Positions 1 to 11,059 of a stretch of 64,000 nt of DNA are shown piece by piece. Both the position numbers and the translations under genes were made by a program. Location: the NCBI RefSeq assembly GCF_032854445.1, contig NC_088300.1, positions 81,445,084-81,509,083 on the forward strand, written 5' to 3'. The stretch is from Liolophura sinensis. Taxonomy: Eukaryota > Mollusca > Polyplacophora > Chitonida > Chitonidae. The first letter of the stretch is position 1, and each line of letters begins with the position of its first letter. The notes below the pieces were generated by a model that ran no database searches, was not told the origin of the DNA, and was given only the letters and a program-made list of their open reading frames with translations.

Positions 1-1395
1 CATCATTTCTGTGAACATTGAAGTGGGCAGTTTGGACAGGACCTTGTGGGCATCATTTCTATGAACATTGAAATGGTCAACTGGAACAAGGCCTTATGTA
101 AACATTACAGTGGACAGTTTGGACAGGGCCTTGTGAGCATCACATTTGGAAACATTACAGTGGGCAGTTTGGACAGGACCTTATGTAAACATTACAGTGG
201 ACAGTTTGGATGGGACCTTGTATGCATCATTTCTGTAAACATTGAAGTGGGCAGTTTGGACAGGACCTTGTGGGCATCATTTCTATGAACATTGAAATGG
301 TCAATTGGAACAGGGCCTTATGTAAACATTACAGTGGACAGTTTGGACAGGGCCTTGTGAGCATCACATTTGGAAACATTACAGTGGACAGTTTGGACAC
401 GGACTTGTGAGCATCACATCTGGAAACAATACAGTGGACAGTTTGGACATGGACTTGTCAGCATCACATCTGGAAACATTATAGTGGTCAGTTTGGACAG
501 GGCCTTGTGAGCATCACATTTGGAAACATTACAGTGGACAGTTTGGACACGGACTTGTGAGCATCACATCTGGAAACTTTATACTGGACAGTTTGGACAC
601 GGACTTGTCAGCATCACATTTGGAAACATTACAGTGGACAGTTTGGACACGGACTTGTCAGCATCACATCTGGAAACAATACAGTGGACAGTTTGGACAC
701 GGACTTGTGAGCATCACATCTGGAAACATTATAGTGGACAGTTTGGACACGGACTTATCAGCATCACATCTGGAAACATAATAGTGGTCAGTTTGGACAG
801 GGCCTTGCGAGCATCACATTTGGAAACATTATAGTGGACAGTTTGGACAGGGACTTGTCAGCATCACATCTGGAAACATAATAGTGGACAGTTTGGACAC
901 GGACTTGTCAGCATCACATCTGGAAACATCACAGTGGACAGTTTGGACATGGACTTGTCAGCATCACATCTGGAAACATTACAGTGGACAGTTTGGACAG
1001 GGCCTTGTGAGCATCACATTTGGAAACATTATAGTGGACAGTTTGGACAGGGACTTGTCAGCATCACATTTGGAAACATTATAGTGGACAATTTGGACAC
1101 GGATTTGTCAGCATCACATCTGGAAACATTACAGTGGACAGTTTGGACAGGGACTTGTCAGCATCACATCTGGAAACATTACAGTGGACAGTTTGGACAG
1201 GGCCTTGTGAGCATCACATTTGGAAACATTATAGTGGACAGTTTGGACACGGACTTGTCAGCATCACATCTGGAAACAATACAGTGGACAGTTTGGACAG
1301 GGCCTTGTGAGCATCACATTTGTAAACACTAAAATGGACACCTTGGACAGACCTTTGTAAGCATCACATTTGGAAACATTAAAGTGGGCAGTCTT
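1..1395. repeat. 50-bp minisatellite array, cut by the left window edge
   Basis: About 27 tandem copies of a 50-bp unit with the recurring words TTTGGAAACATTACAGTGGA and CAGTTTGGACA. Copies differ by scattered substitutions. The open frames running through the array are a product of the repeat and are not taken as genes. It ends about 175 bp before the candidate exon at 1571. Confidence 0.95.
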
Positions 1396-1570
1396 AGGGC
1401 GCTTACAATTATGCAGAAACATCAGTGTCGCAAATTGTGAAGACCAATCACATAACAATAACTGCAAACGGCAAATAATGTCACACAATTGGCTATACGC
1501 AATAATGTATAATCGTAAACGCCCTGAATCTAATACCTGTAATGTGTTGAATTTCCTTTTCCTCTGCCAG

Positions 1571-1694
1571 GTTTCCCTTGCTTCAAAAGTGAGTCATAAG
1601 GATTCTTGGATCCTTCACATCCCTCAGTCTGCAGCAATCCCTCTGCGTGGATATGTAAATGTGCAGTCAACTTTTCCAGGACCTGCTCTTCAGT
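1571..1694 (+). CDS. Candidate internal exon of an unrecognised gene
   Basis: A 124-bp open stretch is preceded by a pyrimidine tract ending TCCTCTGCCAG and followed by CAGT|GTAAGT, so it has the form of an internal exon entering in phase 0 and leaving in phase 1. It would encode 41 residues including DSWILHIPQSAAIPLRGYV, which look like ordinary protein and not repeat-derived sequence. I do not recognise the family. No matching downstream exon was found before the PGAP4 gene, so it may join a short exon I missed or be part of an alternative transcript. It lies between two minisatellites. Confidence 0.4.
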
Positions 1695-1784
1695 GTAAGT
1701 CTTTATGTCCTGTTTAATTTGTGAGGTCATCATGTGTGGTGATGAACTAACATCTGTACAAAAAAACATATGTATATATGCACA

Positions 1785-2375
1785 TATTTATCAATTTATT
1801 TGGATAAACCTCATAACATTCAAGTAAATGCACGGATGAAACCAGAGTGCTCTAAGGGAAGCGGGCCCTCAACCACATACCTGACAAACCTCACAACATT
1901 CAAGTAAATGCATGGATGAAACCAGAGTGCTCTAAGGGAAGCGGGCCCTCAACCACATATCTGACAAACCTCATAACATTCAAGTAAATGCATGGATGAA
2001 ACCAGAGTGCCCTAAGGGAAGTGGGCCCTCAGCCACAAACCTGACAAACCTCATAACATTCAAGTAAATGCATGGATGAAACCAGAGTGCCCTAAGGGAA
2101 GCGGGCCCTCAGTCACATACCTGACAAACCTCACAACATTCAGGTAAATGCATGGATGAAACCAGAGGGCCCTAAGGGAAGTGAGCCCTCAGCCAGATAC
2201 CTGACAAACCTCATAACATTCAGGTAAAGGCATGGATGAAACCAGAGGGCCCTAAGGGAAGTGGGGCCCTCCGCCAGATACCTGACAAACCTCATAACAT
2301 TCAGGTAAAGGCATGGATGAAACCAGAGGGCCCTAAAGGAAGTGGGCCCTCCGCCAGATAAGGGACAAACCTCAT
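1785..2375. repeat. 80-bp minisatellite, about 7 copies
   Basis: The word CAAGTAAATG recurs at 1821 and 1901 and then about every 80 bp. Each unit also carries GGATGAAACCAGAG and GGGCCCTC. The last copies drift (CAGGTAAAGG). The array starts about 90 bp after the donor of the candidate exon at 1571-1694. Confidence 0.93.
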
Positions 2376-3048
2376 AACTAACAGCAACATCAAAATCAGT
2401 AGGGGCTTAATTCAATCTCCTTGCTTTAGGACCTGGGCCAGAAAAGAAAACGAAATTAAATACTGATTAATACAAATGGGATGCTTCTCTGTCAGTCAAC
2501 ACTGATGAAGCCATGGCACTTTCAAAAACAGAACAGCCCACAATGACAGTAACCTATTTGTCTACTTAATCTGTATAACCTATCAGAGTACACTATGTCA
2601 TTTGTCCATGTTACTGGGTCCTAACCGTTAAGATATCAGGTACTGTGCCCAACACAACCTCTGTCAAACCATTAATCACATGACCGTTCATTCCTCAGCT
2701 TGCACATAATACAGTCAAAGATCGTGGTCTTAATGAATACTTTTACATGTGGCAAACAGAAGCAACCATTCAAATCCACCACAGAGAGAAGGGAAAGGCC
2801 TCCATAACAAGGTGAACCCTGCTGGTGGTGACGGCGAGGTTAAGATTACTTTTCCCGAGCAGGTCTAGATCTAGGCAATTTAGGTGTACAGTCCAATCAA
2901 ATAAAGTAATATGTATGTCCATGAGCTATCAATTAAGATCCCTCGTTTATCTCTGCTGTTAGCCTTTTCAAAATTTGATTTAAAAACATATAGTTCGGCG
3001 GGTGTTACTTTGATGATTACGACTGTTACATGTTCTAAAAGTCAGTAT
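2376..3048. other. Non-coding, nothing recognised
   Basis: No exon-like open stretch with splice sites, no RNA gene and no repeat were recognised here. Only short chance open frames occur. Confidence 0.5.
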
Positions 3049-3250
3049 AGGTCCTATGAGAGATACGAGTTCTCGGGAGTTCCGCGTGAGGGCGCTAACG
3101 CATATACCGGAAGTTGGGGGTAGAAAACGCTCCATTAACCCAATGCTCATACGAGAAGGTCGTGTGCCGCCAGGGTTCTGACCCCAACTTCCGGTAAATG
3201 CGCGAGCGCCCTCATGCGGACTCCCGAGGCCTCGTATCTCTCACAGGCCC
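3049..3250. repeat. Inverted repeat (hairpin element) with mirrored ETS-type sites
   Basis: Arms of about 70 bp (3049-3121 and 3181-3250) are near-perfect reverse complements, separated by about 59 bp. Both arms carry GAGAGATACGAG, GAGGGCGCT and ACCGGAAGTTGGGG. The ACCGGAAGT cores at 3106-3114 and, inverted, at 3187-3195 match the ETS/GABP consensus. It could be a MITE-like foldback element or part of a GC-richer promoter region. No target-site duplication was identified. Confidence 0.7.
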
Positions 3251-3658
3251 TGTGGAGAGTGTGCAAATTTGCGGCCTAGCGACCTAGCAGTACCAGTTGT
3301 CCCGGTCCGAGAAGTTGAAGTGTCAACGTCTTCTGTCAGTGGCTCGCAAACTCGCTGAAATGTCCTTCTACTCATTGTTCGTCATTTTCCCACTGTTTGC
3401 ATCTATCTTACAAAATAATGGCCCCTGACAACATAACCATGCTGTCAATTTCCGCTCTTCCCAACATTACCAAAAATATACAAGATCACACTTGCCGCGA
3501 TCTCCTGGCGCGTCCTGTGACGTCATGGTGAAAATAACGTACCTTGAGTGAAGCCTGAGACAGTTCAAGGTCCCAAGGCTGGAGCATACGTCACACCTGT
3601 ACATTCAAACTAAAAAGGGCAAAAATGATACGACGAAAAGTCACATTATCAGTATCAT
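3251..3658. promoter_or_regulatory. Possible regulatory segment with a CRE palindrome
   Basis: A full TGACGTCA cyclic-AMP response element lies at 3518-3525 in a locally GC-richer stretch (CTGGCGCGTCC nearby), just after the hairpin with ETS-type sites. This combination resembles a TATA-less animal promoter, but no first exon could be assigned. It might serve a 5' non-coding exon of the PGAP4 gene or of an unidentified gene. Confidence 0.25.
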
Positions 3659-3873
3659 GGGCCGATTCCACAAAAACATGTCTGACTTAAGTCAAAATTT
3701 AAAACGTTGTCACAATGCTCAGTTTTCGGGAATGGAAGTTAAAATCTGGACACATTTATTTTGAGATAACATTGATGAAGTCTTACAAAACATGGCTCAA
3801 TCTAAGCTCTGATTCGAAATCACATTTTAAATTTTTTACTTAAATCAGAACTGGCTTTGTGGCATCGGCCCCT
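3659..3873. mobile_element. MITE-like element with imperfect terminal inverted repeats
   Basis: The left end GGGCCGATTCCACAAAAAC is mirrored at the right end, whose reverse complement begins GGGGCCGATGCCACAAAG. Similarity continues inward through TCTGACTTAAGTCAAAATTT against TCTGATTTAAGTAAAAAATT, giving arms of about 45-50 bp. The size (about 215 bp), hairpin form and absence of coding capacity suggest a non-autonomous DNA element. The superfamily was not determined. Confidence 0.6.
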
Positions 3874-5934
3874 GACCAATAGTTAATTCCATACAGGAAA
3901 CAATGCAGCGTGTGGAAAAGTAATGTTTTCTTACTTAAAGTCATTTAAAACTTAATTTATCATTTGCCTGTTAAAGGCGGGTATTCAAAACTGACTTGAG
4001 CAACAAACAAGAAAGTGTAATCTCAGCCATCAAAACACACACACACACACACGCACACACACACACATAATGTCTAACAGAAAATACTTTTCAAACGCGG
4101 AAAGGTTTAAATCTTGATCTGCTATAGCTGTTTCTACAAATACTTGCATTGCGGTGCCCTCTCGTGGGTGAATACTGGACATAGTGAAGCACCTTTTTGT
4201 ATCCCACATAGCGAATCACTTAAAATGCATCCATCTTTCGGGGATCGAACGCACCCACGAGCAGCAGCGGGTCGCTGTTCAGGCAGGTACTCTAAAAACA
4301 CTACTTGATTTCTGAATAAAGGGAACGGACTTGTGTCTACAGTTAAGACTTCCGGGAGGTTGCTACACACCTATGCGTTAATAATGTGAAATACAAAAGC
4401 TAAGTCAGCGCAGTGTTTGCTGCAAATAAAGAACTACACGGGCATAAACATTAATAGCCTACTTGTAAACCCAGTCATCGAGACGGACACCGTACCGGGT
4501 TCCCGGTCTGCCAGTGGTTTACACTTCAACGCTCACAAGTTGTGATAACATTACTGTTAGCTGTGGCCTTGTAAATTTGCCTCTCACAGTAAAGATGTGA
4601 ATATATTTGGTACGTTACAAAGTTAAAAAAAAAACATTTATGGGTTTCCATTGCCTACGTACATGTAAGCACAAATTTATCATCTTGTTTTGTGTATTAC
4701 ATGCTGGGCCAAAAACGAAGAAACGCCATTAAGGAGAATGTAATCATTCTCCTGGAATGATTGCTTAATTAACTTAATATGTCCGCACACAAACTGATAG
4801 ATATAAGCTGGGACTGTTATGTACCTGGTATAACAGATTATACATGTTAGTTCCAGTATATACTTAGTCTCAGATGATAACAAAGATGTGTCGAACCACA
4901 AACTTTTGTCCACGGGGTCATTTACTTTTTAATCGTACAATCGTATATTCTCTATTTTAATAATGTTGGTTAGAGAAAATACACAGATACAAAATAATCC
5001 ACTGATTTTGAACACAATCACTCCGTAATAAATCATCCGATCTAGTTCCTATTTCTGCGCTCTCTTCAACGCCGATTTTCAAGACATTTTCCGTGAACTC
5101 CGTTTTCCTCTTTTTAGCATTCCTCCACATTGAGCGGGACAAAAGTAACTAGCCGGTGACGGCTGCACTCAAACGGCTGTCTCAGTAGGGAGCCTTCTGT
5201 GATGTACAGCGAACTGTTCTCATGCGGTAGGTCGATCATTATTTATATTGTTAAATTTCTAAACTTTTGAATAAAGGTGATGCGATGTTCAGGGCTATTA
5301 TGGGTCGTTGGTGTTAAAAAAGTTGATAGTGGTATGTGTTGTTGGTGGGTGTGGGCTCGGTTTGCTACTGAGTCGTGTGTGTACGTTGTTATTGGTTCAT
5401 TCATCAGATAGTTTGAGATGGCCACGGGCCCTCGTGTGGATCCAAGGGCCCCGGTCATATTCTACTGTATGCACTATAGCGTATATGTATTCAGAAGGAA
5501 TTTGTATATAGATATAGCACACATATAGTAGGGTATGGGCGGGCCTATTGGATCGATGACAGGTCCTGTGGGACAGACCATGTCAGTGCTAACACGGCCT
5601 AATCTGGCCTCAGAAGAGCAGGGGGTGAAACCAACAGTGAAGGGCACCTCATTGTTGAATATTTCGATTGTCATACATTTTTAAGGGCCTGGGTCCCTAC
5701 GGTTGACCTCCACCCCACGTACACACCACAACATGTGCCCAACCCAAAAATTCAGTCTAAGGATGGCATGTGTTTACTGATACATGGAGAACTCTGCCAT
5801 CCCGGATTCCTGACCCGAGTAATCTGAATGCTAATTGAATTATCGCGGGTCCAATTTTCGTCCCATGCTTCAGGGCATACATTTCCGATGTTAAATGCTC
5901 TTTAAAAACTGTGTACTCTATCACATACTAGGAC
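3874..5934. other. Non-coding stretch with a CA microsatellite and a tRNA-like B box
   Basis: A (CA)n run lies at about 4036-4069. On the minus strand near 4220-4300 there is GTGCGTTCGATCCCCG, which contains an exact tRNA B-box core (GTTCGATCC). It is probably a worn tRNA-derived SINE head, as no complete cloverleaf can be drawn. Nothing else was recognised up to the array at 5935. Confidence 0.4.
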
Positions 5935-7270
5935 CAAGGTCATATCACCAGTGTTTTCTGTGTACTCTATCACATACTATGGCCTAGGTCATATCACCAG
6001 TGTTTTCTGTGTACTCTATAATATACTATGGCCTAGGTCATATCACCAGTGCTTTCTGTGTACTCTATCACATACTATGGCCAAGTCATATCACCAGTGT
6101 TTTCTGTGTACTCTATCACATACTATGGCCCTAGGTCATATCACCAGTGTTTTCTGTGTACTCTATCACATACTATGGCCTAGGTCATATCACCAGTGTT
6201 TTCTGTTTACTCTATCACATACTATGGCCCTAGGTCATATCACCAGTGTTTTCTGTGTACTCTATCGCATACTATGGCCTAGGTCATATCACCAGTCTTT
6301 TCTGTGTACTCTATCACATACTATGACCTAGGTCATATCACCAGTGTTTTCTGTGTACTCTATCACATACTATGGCCTAGGTCATATCACCAGTGTTTTC
6401 TGTGTACTTTATCACATACTATGGCCTAGGTCATATCACCAGTGTTTTCTGTGTACTCTATCACATACTATGGCCTAGGTCATATCACCAGTGTTTTCTG
6501 TGTACTCTATCACATACTATGGCCTAGGTCATATCACCAGTGTTTTCTGTTTACTCTATCACATACTATGGCCGGAGGTCATATCACCAGTGTTTTCTGT
6601 GTACTCTATCGTATACTATGGCCTAGGTCATATCACCAGTGCTTTCTGTGTACTCTATCACATACTATGGCCAAGGTCATATCACCAGTGCTTTCTGTGT
6701 ACTCTATCACATACTATGGTTTAGGTCATATCACCAGTGTTTTCTGTGTACTCTATCACATACTATGGCCTAGGTCATATCACCAGTGTTTTCTGTTTAC
6801 TCTATCACATACTATGGCCCTAGGTCATATCACCAGTATTTTCTGTGTACTCTATCGCATACTATGGCCTAGGTCATATCACCAGTGTTTTCTGTGTACT
6901 CTATCACATACTATGGCCTAGGTCATATCACCAGTGTTTTCTGTTTACTCTATCACATACTATGGCCTAGGTCATATCACCAGTGTTTTCTGTTTACTCT
7001 ATCACATACTATGGCCTAGGTCATATCACCAGTGTTTTCTGTGTACTCTGTCACATACAATGGCCAAGGTCATATCACCAGTGTTTTCTGTGTACTCTGT
7101 CACATACAATGGCCAAGGTCATATCACCAGTGTTTTCTGTGTACTTTATCACACACTAGGGCCTAGGTCATATCACCATTGTTTTCTGTGTACTCTATCA
7201 CATACTATGGCCTAGGTCATATCACCAGTGTTGTCTGTGTACTTTATCACATACTATGGCTTAGGTCATA
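5935..7270. repeat. 49-bp minisatellite, about 27 copies
   Basis: The unit is 49 bp, with GGTCATATCACCAGTGTTTT and CTATCACATACTATGGCC repeated throughout. Some copies differ by one base in length, which shifts the frame between units. Open frames of up to 159 residues here are repeat artefacts. Confidence 0.95.
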
Positions 7271-7803
7271 TGATGTGACACAATACACAGAAGACTATCT
7301 CTTCTAGCCCTGGATGACTGTTCCCTTTTTTCTATTTATTCTGGCGTTGGTATAGTCATGAGAGTAGGATGCTTCATGAAGTTTTAGAAATTAGTTGATT
7401 ACTGAGCCCATCAGTCTGTTCAGTCACTCCTTTAAAGTGCTTAAGGTTCCGTAGAACTCCAGATCTATAAAATCCAAAGGAAAATATCCATCCATATTTT
7501 GGCAAGTTCAACTTCACAAAAGTTGCCACCCATCATAGTCACCATTGGGTTCCTGGGAAACATGTTCCCACCACTTGTAGTTGCGAGGCCCTGGAACCAG
7601 GATGACCACCTATCCAGCATCATAACAAACAGGAAACATTGGCACTCGACAGCTGGGGATTTTGTCAGTGTGGCAGTCTAGTACCCTAAAAACTGAAAAG
7701 GAGTAACTGGACAGGCACTTGAGGTTAGTAACCAATTGTTTTCCGAAACTGTGCAAAGCATCCTAAAAGGGTGAAAAGGGCCCACCCATGAGTATGCATC
7801 CTG
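7271..7803. other. Presumed 5' flank or 5' UTR of the PGAP4 gene
   Basis: Unique sequence between the 49-bp array and the PGAP4 reading frame. An open frame at 7499-7681 has no flanking splice signals that I trust and no family resemblance. A 5' non-coding exon may lie here, but it cannot be placed. Confidence 0.3.
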
Positions 7804-9153
7804 ATGCCTTCTTGGAAAAAGTTGACGACTATTACAAGATGTATGGGTAATGACATTCATTGTACACCTGTTCTACAGCTTGCTTTTGTCTTTATTCCTT
7901 ACAGATTGCTCAGGCCTTGTGTGTGGTGCTGGACTGATCGCCCATGTCAACTGATTCAGGCACTGAAGAGAGACAGGCAGTGTCAACAGATCCTCAAGCA
8001 CCTGCTAGTCCTCTATCTAGTCACTTTCCTTCTTATTCTGCCAGTGCTTTGTTTCAAGCTACGCTTTTCTGTTTATCACATAAGACCTCGACCAGAGGAG
8101 GCTGAGAAGAACTACATGAAAGCAGAAAACAATGAGCGTGTAAAGCAGGCCGTAAAAACCATAGAGGCCCACCGTGCCTCTCTCACTCATGCCCCAGAGG
8201 ACAGTTCAGCTGTTGATGTGGCCATAACTATCATCACATTGTCACGCAACAGGCACAAGTTTGGCAGTTTTGAACCCAAGTATTTAAGCCAAGCTGTCAG
8301 CAGCTATCTCCAGTTACTTCACACACCAGAGGCGCAGGAGAAACACTACAAGCTGTATATTTGTGGTGTTGACACAGAGCCACACACATATTATGAGTAC
8401 AAGAATTTGACCAGATTTTTACCATCATTCCAAAGGTTTGCTGATCATGGAAAGCGAGTGAGTGTGCCTGATGTGTTTACCAAAGAGAAGGATGATTATG
8501 TGTACTGCCTCAACCAGACGCTGCAGACGGGTGCCAAAAATGTCCTCCTGGTGGAAGACGATGCTTTACCTTTGGCGGATCTTTTTCTTGTCCTAAATCA
8601 TGTGATGGATACTCATCTACATACACTTCACAGAGAGGTAAATCAGGGAGACCAACAAGCCCCAGCATTCATCAAATTGTACCACCCTGATAGGCTACTA
8701 GGTTACTGGAGCCCAGAGGTAGATCGAATCCCTCAGCTACTGGCTTTTGGTTGTTTATGGGGATCTCTTTTGTGTGTTTTATACGGCAGGAAATATTCTA
8801 GTAGTTCCAGTTGTCTTTGGGCCATGTTTTGTCTGTACTTCATGCTAGTTGCCATGGCAATAGGTCGTCAAAATCTGCTAGAGTGGCGTCGTCTGTCTAA
8901 ACACTTCTATCTGTACACACGGACAGCGTCTTGCTGCACCCCGGCTATCCTCTATCCTAAAGTTGGGGCAGAGAAAGTTGTAAGATTTTTGGCAGGTAAG
9001 ACAAGTCATCGAGATTTTCCAAAGGATATGGCTTTAGATGAGTTCCGCGGGAAAACTGGTTCTTCGGCTTACATGATTCAGCCTAACCTATTTAGACATA
9101 TTGGTCTTATTTCAAGTTTGAGAAGTACTGTTCTTAATCCATTTGCTGTTTGA
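7804..9153 (+). CDS. PGAP4: Post-GPI attachment to proteins GalNAc transferase 4-like (TMEM246)
   Basis: Single-exon frame of 449 residues (human PGAP4 is about 403). In the family this Golgi membrane enzyme adds the GalNAc side chain to the GPI anchor. Visible features: an N-terminal membrane segment at about 67-84; the DYVYCL...LQT block at 231-241; a metal/donor-binding EDD at 251-253 (VEDDALP); IKLYHPDRL at 290-298; a hydrophobic hairpin at about 311-328 and 337-355 inside the catalytic domain, which is the unusual hallmark of PGAP4; CCTPA at 377-381; KDMAL at 407-411; and a C-terminal PNLFRHIGLISSLR. The start is uncertain. The N-terminus is about 45 residues longer than the human form, and a pyrimidine-rich TTATTCCTTACAG ends at 7904, so the true coding exon may begin at 7905 and join an upstream exon. 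Everything from residue 67 on is confidently PGAP4-like. Confidence 0.92.
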   Translation: MPSWKKLTTITRCMGNDIHCTPVLQLAFVFIPYRLLRPCVWCWTDRPCQLIQALKRDRQCQQILKHLLVLYLVTFLLILPVLCFKLRFSVYHIRPRPEEAEKNYMKAENNERVKQAVKTIEAHRASLTHAPEDSSAVDVAITIITLSRNRHKFGSFEPKYLSQAVSSYLQLLHTPEAQEKHYKLYICGVDTEPHTYYEYKNLTRFLPSFQRFADHGKRVSVPDVFTKEKDDYVYCLNQTLQTGAKNVLLVEDDALPLADLFLVLNHVMDTHLHTLHREVNQGDQQAPAFIKLYHPDRLLGYWSPEVDRIPQLLAFGCLWGSLLCVLYGRKYSSSSSCLWAMFCLYFMLVAMAIGRQNLLEWRRLSKHFYLYTRTASCCTPAILYPKVGAEKVVRFLAGKTSHRDFPKDMALDEFRGKTGSSAYMIQPNLFRHIGLISSLRSTVLNPFAV

Positions 9154-9900
9154 TTCGTTTTAACCAAATTTTAATAGTGATTTAATTGGTTCTGTTTAGC
9201 AGTACAGTTTTTTAATTTTTTTTTTGTGTTGATAAGTAAAAAAGCAATACTGTAGTTGAAGTAAAAAATGTCATTCAGGTAAATTAAGTAAATAAATTTA
9301 CTTATGGTAGCCTTCACTTTACCAAGGCTTTCTATTTAGCCAATTTTAAATGTGTATTTTCTTGTTCTGTGTACTGATATATTCAAGTATATAGATGTAC
9401 ATATATGATCTATTTGACCATTGTCCTTGGCGGTGGTGCCCCTTGGCGAGCCTACTTTCTTTGATGAACCTGAGGTCATTGTTGAAATCCAGATACCATT
9501 GGGTCAGCGACTGTGTACATCAGGAAGTCGGGCACGTACATTTATGTACATGGTGAACTCATCCAGTTATCTCCCCTTTTTTAATACCTGAGGAGTGTCT
9601 GGTAGCTAATTTTGTGGTGGATTCCGCAGATTGTTCATAGTCGTTTAAGGCTAATTGTTGGGAATATTTCCCCTCCCTCTCCCCCCTCCCACACTTGCTT
9701 CACTGTAATTTTTAGGGAACGTTTTGTTTCTCTTTATTATATGTGCCATAGTACCCATTGTGTACAGATACTTGTTTTTTTATTTTTTTTAAGTTTATGT
9801 TTTGACTGGTGTTCTGATAAAAAAGATTTCATCACAGCTAATTTTATTGTAAGCATAGTTTGTAATAGTTTTATTGACAATAAAACATGTTTACGAAACC
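9154..9900 (+). other. Probable 3' UTR of the PGAP4 gene
   Basis: A/T-rich unique sequence follows the stop. Canonical AATAAA hexamers lie at 9291-9296 and 9879-9884. The second is preceded by a long T-rich stretch and is a plausible main cleavage signal. 3' ends cannot be proven from sequence alone. From 9901 to about 10295 nothing is recognised. Confidence 0.45.
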
Positions 9901-10299
9901 AGGGCACACAATTTTGGTGAGTTGTTAACAGTGTTTAGTAAGTTATCAGTCTTATTCACTTTTTAGAATTTTATTATATATTTTATAACATGCTATGCCA
10001 TTTTTGTCCATTTTAATCACATTATACATGTATAACTTACAGTAATGAATTTGACTGATAGTTTTAACTTAATTTACCATGCCATTGCATTTCTGTATAC
10101 TATTGTGAATAGTTGAGTAGTGATTATGATCTATTTATGTTTCACTGACACAGTAATTGATTTTATTAATTAAAAAGTTGACTGAAATCGACAAGGGGTT
10201 TTCTTAGTTATCATTTCAAGGAGTTGTCTCACAGTGTTATGAAGAAGCGATATCTGTTTCATTGACACTATTAATTAAAGCTGCCTGAGTGGTCACGTG

Positions 10300-10830
10300 G
10301 GAGGGTATGGCAGAGTGGCTAAGATGGTTCTCCATCAATCAGTAGGACACAGAAGAGTCCCATGCCTTTGACAGGGCTGGTAGGTGTGAGGGAGTGGCTA
10401 AGATGGTTCTCTACCAATTGGTTGGGCACACAACAGTCCCATTCCTTCACTGTGCTCAGGGCCTTGGTGGCAGTAATCTATTGGCAGGGCTTGTATGTGT
10501 GAGGGAGTGGTTGTTGATGACTTGTAGGTGTGAGGGAGAGGCTAAGAGGGTTCTCTACCCATTGGTAGGACACACAAGATTCCCATGCCTTCACTGTGCT
10601 CAGGGCCTCGGTGGCAGTAATCTATTGGCAGGGCTTGTATGTGTGAGGGAGTGGTTGTTGATGACTTGTAGGTGTGAGGGAGAGGCTAAGAGGGTTCTCT
10701 ACCCATTGGTAGGACACACAAGATTCCCATGCCTTCACTGTGCTCCAGATCTTGGTGACCATAGGCAGGGCTCGTAGGTTTGAGGGAACGGCTGTTGACG
10801 ACTCGTAGGTCTGAGAGGGTGGCTAAGATG
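10300..10830. repeat. 144-bp tandem repeat, about 3-4 copies
   Basis: The word CTTGTAGGTGTGAGGGAGAG recurs at 10521 and 10665, and CACTGTGCTCAGGGCC is shared. Outer copies are more diverged. The 127-residue open frame at 10394-10777 only reflects the repeat. Confidence 0.85.
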
Positions 10831-11059
10831 GTTCTCTAGCAATCCATGCCTTCATTATTGTCATGGTCTGTGTTATGGCACATCTTGAACTTCCTGTTAA
10901 GAACTAGAAACCAAAGGTTTAAATTAATGTATCCTTTAACGCCAATCACAAGTACATTAATGTACACATATTTCGTCATGGATGATGGGTACATTTTGTT
11001 TTATGTAGATGGTTGGAGATGTGGAAGTGTACACAAGGTATCACAGTACATACCTGACA

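Noticed and set aside
4225-4300. A tRNA gene on the minus strand
   Set aside because: Only the B box and T-arm-like sequence are convincing. No acceptor stem or A box could be paired, so it is treated as a probable SINE remnant.
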